Shown here one piece after another: positions 53,345 to 64,000 of a DNA stretch of 64,000 bases. Position numbers and translations under genes: made by a program. Origin of the DNA: an uncultured Paracoccaceae bacterium. GTDB lineage: Bacteria; Pseudomonadota; Alphaproteobacteria; Rhodobacterales; Rhodobacteraceae. Positions within the stretch are counted from its first letter, which is position 1; every line of letters begins with the position of its first letter. The stretch spans positions 248,001 through 312,000 of the forward strand of contig CANMIX010000004.1 of assembly GCA_947497985.1 (NCBI GenBank), given 5' to 3'. The notes beneath the pieces were generated by a model. That model searched no databases, was not told the origin of the DNA, and saw only the letters and a program-made list of their open reading frames with translations.

Positions 53345-54688
53345 ATGACACAGGATTTACACATCGTTGGCGGCGGCATGGCCGGGTCCGAAGCAGCCTG
53401 GCAGGCGGCACATATGGGCGTGAATGTGGTGCTGCATGAAATGCGGCCCAAGGTTGAGACCTTTGCCCATCAAACCGGAAACCTGGGAGAAATGGTCTGT
53501 TCCAATTCCTTCCGCTCCGATGACGACGAGCAAAACGCAGTGGGGTTGCTGCATTGGGAAATGCGCCAGGCCAACGGGTTAATCATGACCACGGCGGACG
53601 AACATCGCCTGCCTGCGGGTGGCGCGCTGGCGGTTGATCGTGATCCGTTTGCTGAGACCGTGACCGCAAAGTTGAAGGCTTTGCCCAATGTTAGTGTCTC
53701 ATATGAGGAAATCACCGAACTTCCGGATGACGGGCACTGGATCTTTGCCACTGGGCCACTGACGTCCCCAGCCCTTGGGGAGGCGATCCAGAAAGAGACC
53801 GGCGCAGAGGCGCTCGCCTTTTTTGATGCAATTGCGCCGATTGTCTATGCCGACAGTATCGATATGTCCAAAGCCTGGATGCAGTCGCGTTATGACAAGG
53901 GCGAGACCGAGGAAGAGCGTACCGCCTACCTCAATTGTCCGATGGACAAAGATCAGCACGAAGCCTTCATCGACGCGCTTCTGGCTGCAGATAAGGCCGA
54001 GTTCCACGAAGGTGAAACCGCTGGCTATTTCGACGGGTGCCTGCCGATCGAAGTGATGGCAGAGCGCGGCCGAGAGACGCTGCGTCATGGACCGATGAAA
54101 CCGGTTGGGCTGACCAATCCACATAGCCCGGATGAAAAAGCTTATGCGGTGGTGCAGCTGCGTCGCGACAATGCACTGGGGACTTTGTTCAACATCGTCG
54201 GCTTTCAAACCAAGATGAAGTACGGCGCGCAAGCTGATGTTTTCCGGATGATTCCCGGTCTGGAAAATGCGCGTTTCGCGCGTCTTGGCGGTATTCATCG
54301 CAACACGTTCCTGAACTCCCCCACGTTGCTGGATTCGCAGATGCGGATGAAATCTAAGCCCAACATCCGTTTTGCCGGCCAAATAACCGGTGTGGAAGGA
54401 TACGTCGAGAGTGCGGCAATGGGGCTGTTGTCTGGTCGATTGGCCGCAGCTGAGATCCTCGGCAAGCCATTGGACGTCGTTCCACAAGACAGCGCCATGG
54501 GCGCGCTGATCCATCACATCACCGGCGGTGCCGAGGCAAAGACGTTCCAACCGATGAACGTGAACTTTGGTCTGTTCCGCCCGGTTGAAGGCCTCAAAGG
54601 TGGACGTCGCGGGCGCAAAGATCGTTACAAAGCCTATACTGACCGTGCCAAGCTGGCCTGGACTGACTGGTTGCAGCAATTTACCTAA
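53345..54688 (+). CDS. trmFO: Methylenetetrahydrofolate-tRNA-(uracil-5-)-methyltransferase TrmFO
   Basis: [58 protein letters not shown]; start corrected to 53345. Confidence 0.96.
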   Translation: MTQDLHIVGGGMAGSEAAWQAAHMGVNVVLHEMRPKVETFAHQTGNLGEMVCSNSFRSDDDEQNAVGLLHWEMRQANGLIMTTADEHRLPAGGALAVDRDPFAETVTAKLKALPNVSVSYEEITELPDDGHWIFATGPLTSPALGEAIQKETGAEALAFFDAIAPIVYADSIDMSKAWMQSRYDKGETEEERTAYLNCPMDKDQHEAFIDALLAADKAEFHEGETAGYFDGCLPIEVMAERGRETLRHGPMKPVGLTNPHSPDEKAYAVVQLRRDNALGTLFNIVGFQTKMKYGAQADVFRMIPGLENARFARLGGIHRNTFLNSPTLLDSQMRMKSKPNIRFAGQITGVEGYVESAAMGLLSGRLAAAEILGKPLDVVPQDSAMGALIHHITGGAEAKTFQPMNVNFGLFRPVEGLKGGRRGRKDRYKAYTDRAKLAWTDWLQQFT

Positions 54689-54703
54689 GTAGAGAGGGGC
54701 GCA

Positions 54704-55546
54704 ATGACATTTCGAACTCGATTTGCGCCTTCTCCAACCGGCCCTTTGCACCTGGGGCATGCCTATTCCGCAATTGTCGCCCATGACATGGCGCGCGCCG
54801 CAGGGGGTGCGTTTCTCGTCCGGATGGAAGACACCGATCTGCAACGCTCCAAACCGGAATGGGACGCTGCGATTCTGGATGATCTGACCTGGCTAGGATT
54901 GACTTGGGATGAACCGGTTCAACGGCAATCCGAACAGCTGCAGGACTATAACAAATACCTAGATGCGTTTGAAAAAATGGGATTATTATACCCATGCTCC
55001 TGCAGCCGCGCCGACATCCGTGCAGCACTCGCTGCCCCGCAAGAAGGGGTTGCGCATGACGTGTATCCTGGAACATGCAAATCACGCGACATGAACGATC
55101 GCAAAGTTGGTGACGCATTGCGGATTCACCTCGACCGGGCATTGGCGCATCTCGGTGGCCAATCGGTGGTGTTCGAAGAAACAGGTGCCCATTTCAAAGG
55201 AGCCCACCGGATTGATCCGGAGCGCGCTCTGCGGGACATTGGCGATGTGGTCTTGTCGCGAAAGGGCGAAGAGATCATCGCCTATTTCTTGGCTTCGGCC
55301 TTGGATGACGTGAACCAAGGGATTACCCACGTGGTGCGCGGCGAGGATCTGTTTGAATTCACGCAGATCCAAGTGCTGTTACTGAGCCTGCTCAACCGTA
55401 CACCGCCGATCTACCATCATCACAGGCTGATCCGCGACGATGCGGGCAAACGCCTTGCCAAACGCGATGACGCACGTGCAATTTCAAAGTACCGCGCAGA
55501 TGGTGCCACGCCGCGGGACATTCGCCGGATGGTGGGCGCGTTGTAG
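54704..55546 (+). CDS. gluQ: Glutamyl-Q tRNA(Asp) synthetase
   Basis: RFAPSPTGPLHLGHAYSAIVAHDMARA; shortened class I GluRS catalytic core (280 aa) lacking anticodon-binding domain. Confidence 0.93.
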   Translation: MTFRTRFAPSPTGPLHLGHAYSAIVAHDMARAAGGAFLVRMEDTDLQRSKPEWDAAILDDLTWLGLTWDEPVQRQSEQLQDYNKYLDAFEKMGLLYPCSCSRADIRAALAAPQEGVAHDVYPGTCKSRDMNDRKVGDALRIHLDRALAHLGGQSVVFEETGAHFKGAHRIDPERALRDIGDVVLSRKGEEIIAYFLASALDDVNQGITHVVRGEDLFEFTQIQVLLLSLLNRTPPIYHHHRLIRDDAGKRLAKRDDARAISKYRADGATPRDIRRMVGAL

Positions 55547-55577
55547 CCCCTGACCCAGGCAGTCAGGTGATCCACTG

Positions 55578-55937
55578 TCAGAGCATAGGCTTCATCAACT
55601 CGACTTCTTCCCCATCGCGCACAGCAGTGTAGAAGCAGGTGCGTCGATAGGTGTGACAGGCCGCGCCTTCTTGGCGCACCAATGCCAATAGACAGTCGCG
55701 ATCACAGTCGAGCCGCAGATCAATCAATTCCTGCGTATGGCCCGAACTCTCCCCTTTGATCCAAAAGCTTTGCCGTGAACGCGACCAATAGGTCACTTTG
55801 CGCGTCTCAAGCGTTTTGGCCACGCTTTCCGCGTTCATCCAAGCCATCATCAGAATTTCGCCGCTCTTTTCATCTTGCGCAATGCACGGGATCAGCCCTG
55901 CATCATCGTAGCGCAATGTCTTTGGATCAAAGGACAT
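55578..55937 (-). CDS. hisI: Phosphoribosyl-AMP cyclohydrolase
   Basis: MMAWMNAESVAKTLETRKVTYWSRSRQSFWIKGESSGHTQELIDLRLDCDRD...ACHTYRRTCFY; start corrected to 55937. Confidence 0.95.
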   Translation of the reverse strand: MSFDPKTLRYDDAGLIPCIAQDEKSGEILMMAWMNAESVAKTLETRKVTYWSRSRQSFWIKGESSGHTQELIDLRLDCDRDCLLALVRQEGAACHTYRRTCFYTAVRDGEEVELMKPML

Positions 55938-56035
55938 GTTAAAAACCTTTTGCATCTGCAGGTTGGACACCTATGTAAGAGAAACCCACTGGCAGGGAAA
56001 GGCCCAGAGTGGCCCGAAAAAGGCGCAAGGCGACG

Positions 56036-56482
56036 ATGACCCGAGAGACTGACCTGATCAAACTATACTCCCAGCGCATTCTAGAGCTGGCCGCAGACAT
56101 CCCGCATCTGGAACGCCTAGACGATCCTGATGTGACCGCAAAGAAACGCTCACCTCTGTGTGGGTCGACCATCTCGGTTGATTTGAAGATTGCCAACGGG
56201 CGTATCGCCGCCTTCGGTCAAGACGTAAAGGCCTGCGCCTTGGGCCAGGCCGCTGCTGCCGTGGTGGGCGATGCAATAATCGGCCGGTCTAAAGAAGAGT
56301 TAGAAACAGCGCGCAACCAATTGAAAAATATGTTAGTTGCCGATGGTCCGATCCCAGATGCGCCATTTGACGGGTTCGAGGTCCTGATCCCTGCCCGGGA
56401 ATTCACAAACCGGCATGCCTCCATTATGCTGGCCCTGGATACATCGCTTGCAGCGATGAAAGAGTACTGCGAAACGGTCTGA
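56036..56482 (+). CDS. IscU/NifU-like iron-sulfur cluster assembly scaffold protein
   Basis: SPLCGSTISVDLKIANGRIAAFGQDVKACALGQAAAAVVGDAI; start corrected to 56036. Confidence 0.85.
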   Translation: MTRETDLIKLYSQRILELAADIPHLERLDDPDVTAKKRSPLCGSTISVDLKIANGRIAAFGQDVKACALGQAAAAVVGDAIIGRSKEELETARNQLKNMLVADGPIPDAPFDGFEVLIPAREFTNRHASIMLALDTSLAAMKEYCETV

Positions 56483-56526
56483 TCCACACCGATTGCCCCA
56501 TCGGCAAACCTTCATCGCTAGGTAAA

Positions 56527-56562
56527 TAAAAAGCCGCCGCAACCCGGTATGGGTGCGGCGGT
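56527..56562 (-). terminator. Terminator for a minus-strand transcript
   Basis: Minus strand ccgccgcaccc-atacc-gggttgcggcgg followed by ctttttattt. Confidence 0.7.
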
Positions 56563-56705
56563 TAGTGTTGCGTCCGGATGCGGGACACGACAACACGCGG
56601 CAGATCATGAGGCGATAGCCTTGGGCGTCAAAGACACCCCTAAGTTCGGGACAGGAACAGGTGTTGTCGACAGTGGACGCAAATCAGAAAATTCGAAAGC
56701 GACGC

Positions 56706-56828
56706 TCACATAAGCGACGGCAGATGCAGCGCGGCCACCAGCATGACAACCAATGCCGCGGCGCCCAAAGCATCCTGCAACAAGGTGCGGTGTGTGTTTT
56801 CAACGGTCTGTTTCAGCTGTGCAATCAT
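56706..56828 (-). CDS. 40-aa single-TM small membrane protein (smORF)
   Basis: MIAQLKQTVENTHRTLLQDALGAAALVVMLVAALHLPSLM*; GGAGG SD 5 nt upstream of ATG; below the ORF-track length cutoff. Confidence 0.65.
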   Translation of the reverse strand: MIAQLKQTVENTHRTLLQDALGAAALVVMLVAALHLPSLM

Positions 56829-56961
56829 CGGGGCCTCCACTTGGTGTCAATCGCGCTCTGCGTCGCTGTGTTGCCCCTTTGTTCTCACAATTCCAACACC
56901 AAGTAAAGAACTTTATGAGAACATTCGCACCGCGCATGAGAACACGCATGGAACACAACAC

Positions 56962-61400
<4,439 letters not shown>

Positions 61401-61427
61401 CTATTCGGGCGCCAAATCCTCTTCCCT

Positions 61428-62147
61428 TCAGGCGCCAACAGCCATCCGGTTGTCATCCATCATCTCGTTTTCTTGGGGATCACGTAGAACATACCCACGT
61501 CCCCAGACCGTTTCGATGTAGTTTTCGCCACCTGTTGCCGTGCTCAATTTCTTGCGCAACTTGCAGATGAATACGTCGATAATCTTCAGTTCAGGCTCAT
61601 CCATGCCGCCATACAGGTGGTTCAGGAACATTTCCTTGGTCAGCGTGGTGCCTTTGCGCAAGGACAGAAGCTCAAGCATCTGATACTCTTTGCCAGTCAG
61701 GTGAACAGTTTTGCTGTCAACCTCAACCGTTTTGGCATCCAAGTTAACCGCGATTTTGCCGGTTTTGATGATCGACTGCGAATGACCTTTAGAGCGGCGA
61801 ATGATCGCATGGATCCGCGCCACCAGCTCTTCACGATGGAAGGGTTTGGTCAAATAGTCGTCCGCACCGAAACCAAAACCTTTGATTTTGTTTTCAGTGT
61901 CATCCGCGCCTGACAGGATCAGGATCGGCGTTTCAATTCGGGCCATACGCAACTGGCGCAAGACTTCGTGGCCGTTCATATCCGGCAGGCCAAGATCCAA
62001 CAGGATCAAATCGTAATCGTACAGTTTAGCGAGGTCGATCCCCTCTTCCCCTAGATCCGTCGTATAGACGTTCAGGTTTGCATGGGTGAGCATCAGTTCG
62101 ATGCTTTTCGCTGTCGTCGGATCGTCCTCGACCAGAAGAATACGCAT
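61428..62147 (-). CDS. ctrA: Cell-cycle response regulator CtrA
   Basis: [67 protein letters not shown]...; characteristic CtrA DNA-binding domain. Confidence 0.98.
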   Translation of the reverse strand: MRILLVEDDPTTAKSIELMLTHANLNVYTTDLGEEGIDLAKLYDYDLILLDLGLPDMNGHEVLRQLRMARIETPILILSGADDTENKIKGFGFGADDYLTKPFHREELVARIHAIIRRSKGHSQSIIKTGKIAVNLDAKTVEVDSKTVHLTGKEYQMLELLSLRKGTTLTKEMFLNHLYGGMDEPELKIIDVFICKLRKKLSTATGGENYIETVWGRGYVLRDPQENEMMDDNRMAVGA

Positions 62148-62206
62148 ATGAAGTTCTCCGCCTGTATCTGTTTCCCTCAGGTTGAATTAACCGTGATGGA
62201 AAAAGG

Positions 62207-62222
62207 TTAACGCGTCGTTACC
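62207..62222. promoter_or_regulatory. Near-consensus CtrA box upstream of ctrA
   Basis: TTAA-cgcgtcg-TTACC; one mismatch to TTAA-N7-TTAAC. Confidence 0.45.
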
Positions 62223-62265
62223 ATAATTGTGAATTCTTAAAATCATTGTCAGACAAAGTTTTTTT

Positions 62266-62544
62266 CTACTGTTTTCTGAACTTTTTAAGTTGTGTGGTTT
62301 TCAACGCCTCTTCGCCATGGTCGGCAACGGCGGCAATCCAGCTGCGAAACTCCTCTTCGCTCAGGTTGTAACGGCGCAGCGCTTCGGATTGCGGCAATAG
62401 CCCATACAAGACCCCACGCACCACAGCCGCCTTGCGGGAGGCCACCCAACGGCGTGTGGTTTCAGGCGGCAGGTCCGCCCGTGTCATAACAGTCCCGTCA
62501 GGAAGGGTAACAGCACGAGGTCCGTCAACTTTCTTTAAAAACAT
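62266..62544 (-). CDS. sciP: CtrA inhibitor SciP (DUF1153)
   Basis: GPRAVTLPDGTVMTRADLPPETTRRWVASRKAAVVRGVLYGLLPQSEALRRYNLSEEEFRSW typical DUF1153/SciP. Confidence 0.93.
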   Translation of the reverse strand: MFLKKVDGPRAVTLPDGTVMTRADLPPETTRRWVASRKAAVVRGVLYGLLPQSEALRRYNLSEEEFRSWIAAVADHGEEALKTTQLKKFRKQ

Positions 62545-62605
62545 GGCCCTATCCCCTTACGGATATTCATAGTTCTGGTCCGAGGTGAAAGTTCCCAGCT
62601 TAGGT

Positions 62606-62621
62606 TTAACGATACATGAAC
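62606..62621. promoter_or_regulatory. Near-consensus CtrA box between sciP and mnmA
   Basis: TTAA-cgataca-TGAAC; one mismatch to TTAA-N7-TTAAC. Confidence 0.4.
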
Positions 62622-62695
62622 CACGCCCCTTGAGAGTCGTTAGGATTTTCCTATATTCTGCGACGCCTGCCCCCTTGACCCAAAGGAGTCGCCAA

Positions 62696-63841
62696 ATGGC
62701 GCTGGATAATGATCACCCTGTGAACCTTTTGGGGTTCGCCAAACCGCCCTCGGAAACCCGAGTGGTGGTCGCTATGTCGGGCGGCGTCGACAGCTCTGTC
62801 GTGGCAGCTTACCTTGCAGATCAAGGGTTTGACGTGGTTGGCGTCACGCTTCAGCTGTATGATCACGGCGCCGCTCTGGCGAAAAAAGGTGCCTGTTGTG
62901 CGGGTATCGATATTCATGATGCACGCCGAGTCGCCGAAGAGCGCGGATTCCCGCATTACGTTCTGGATTATGAGAACATTTTTAAAGATGCGGTGATTGA
63001 TGAGTTCGCGGACAGCTATTTGGGCGGTGCGACGCCGGTTCCTTGCATTCGCTGCAACGAACGGGTGAAATTTAAAGATCTGCTGGAAACTGCCAAAGAC
63101 CTGGACGCCGACTGCATGGCAACCGGTCATTACATTCAGCGTATGGACGGGCAAAATGGGCCAGAGCTTCATTGTGCTGAGGATGCAAATCGCGATCAAA
63201 GTTATTTCCTGTTTTCCACAACGCCAGATCAGCTGGCGTTCTTACGCTTTCCGCTTGGCCATTTGCCATCCAAAGACGCGACACGGGAGTTGGCCGCGCA
63301 ATATGGTCTTGCGGTCGCAGACAAGCCCGACAGCCAGGACATCTGCTTTGTCCCCGACGGCAATTATGCCAGCGTCATTGAAAAGCTGCGTCCCGGTGCT
63401 GCGGAACCTGGAGATATTGTACACGCAGACGGGCGCGTGTTGGGCGCGCATAACGGTGTGATCCACTATACCATCGGTCAGAGGCGCGGTTTGGGCATCG
63501 GTGGGCTCAGTGAGCCGCTTTATGTGGTTAAGCTGGACGTGGACAAGAAACAGGTCGTCGTCGGACCCAAAGACCTGCTCGCCACGCGCAAAATTCCCGT
63601 GCGGGAGATCAACTGGTTGGGCGACGAGCCTTTCATGTCGCGCACGGAATGGCACCTAAAGGTCAAAGTGCGCTCTACACGTCCACCGCGCGAAGCCATC
63701 ATCCGCCCGATTTCCGAGACAGAGGCAGAGGTCGAGCTGATGGTCGCCGAGGAAGGGATCTCCCCCGGTCAGGCCTGTGTGTTCTATGCAGGAGAGAGCA
63801 GCCGCATCTTTGGTGGTGGCTGGATTTGGCGCGGCTACTGA
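62696..63841 (+). CDS. mnmA: tRNA-specific 2-thiouridylase MnmA
   Basis: [37 protein letters not shown]; start corrected to 62696 (aaaggag SD). Confidence 0.97.
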   Translation: MALDNDHPVNLLGFAKPPSETRVVVAMSGGVDSSVVAAYLADQGFDVVGVTLQLYDHGAALAKKGACCAGIDIHDARRVAEERGFPHYVLDYENIFKDAVIDEFADSYLGGATPVPCIRCNERVKFKDLLETAKDLDADCMATGHYIQRMDGQNGPELHCAEDANRDQSYFLFSTTPDQLAFLRFPLGHLPSKDATRELAAQYGLAVADKPDSQDICFVPDGNYASVIEKLRPGAAEPGDIVHADGRVLGAHNGVIHYTIGQRRGLGIGGLSEPLYVVKLDVDKKQVVVGPKDLLATRKIPVREINWLGDEPFMSRTEWHLKVKVRSTRPPREAIIRPISETEAEVELMVAEEGISPGQACVFYAGESSRIFGGGWIWRGY

Positions 63842-63851
63842 GGCTCGGTAA

Positions 63852-64000
63852 TTAAGCAGGCAGGCGGTCCAACACCGCCCGCGCTGCCCGCAGCCCCGGC
63901 GCCTCACCACCTTGGCCCAAACGCTCCATTGTCACCGCCATAGCGTCCAACTGCGCGTCGGGCTGCGCGGCTACGGCGTCAAGGTGCGCTGTAATCTGAT
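63852..64000 (-). CDS. C-terminal fragment of an unidentified CDS running off the right edge
   Basis: Reverse translation QITAHLDAVAAQPDAQLDAMAVTMERLGQGGEAPGLRAARAVLDRLPA* with stop at 63852-63854. Confidence 0.55.
   Translation of the reverse strand, partial: QITAHLDAVAAQPDAQLDAMAVTMERLGQGGEAPGLRAARAVLDRLPA

Noticed and set aside
53699-54844. 381-aa minus ORF
   Set aside because: Antisense to trmFO and the start of gluQ; no domain.

Overview
This 64-kb window is chromosomal DNA from an alphaproteobacterium, most likely Rhodobacterales (Roseobacter group). The taxon is inferred from gene content: ctrA next to sciP, dusB-ntrBC-ntrYX-trkAH-hfq-hflX order, DUF6456/DUF6477-like proteins, and fused ispDF. 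Most of the window is dense housekeeping sequence: mfd (partial), hemB, hflX/hfq, trkHA, ntrXY/ntrCB, dusB, ispDF, pgpA, amt, hpt, lipA, guaA, metA, ppk2, rpsI/rplM, speD, trmFO, gluQ, hisI, recG, ligA, ctrA, sciP and mnmA. No CRISPR array, rRNA, tRNA, IS element or prophage was recognised. The most interesting item is a three-gene, opposite-strand cassette at about 14.1-17.3 kb. It holds a lipoprotein-like protein, a small lipoprotein with a (GGC)10 poly-glycine tail, and a translationally coupled secreted caspase-like/Sel1/peptidoglycan-binding-like protein. It separates ntrX from trkA. Other items worth checking are a truncated-globin/adenylate-cyclase operon, an unannotated structured-RNA candidate (6S-like architecture) between speD and trmFO, a 40-aa membrane smORF with a strong Shine-Dalgarno and its own terminator, a palindromic operator at a MocR/DUF1127 divergent promoter, near-consensus CtrA boxes upstream of ctrA and sciP, and a two-domain sulfotransferase fusion. 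The supplied ORF track misses the large mfd gene (it runs off the left edge), the C-terminal CDS at the right edge, and the smORF. It also lists many long antisense ORFs that I reject.
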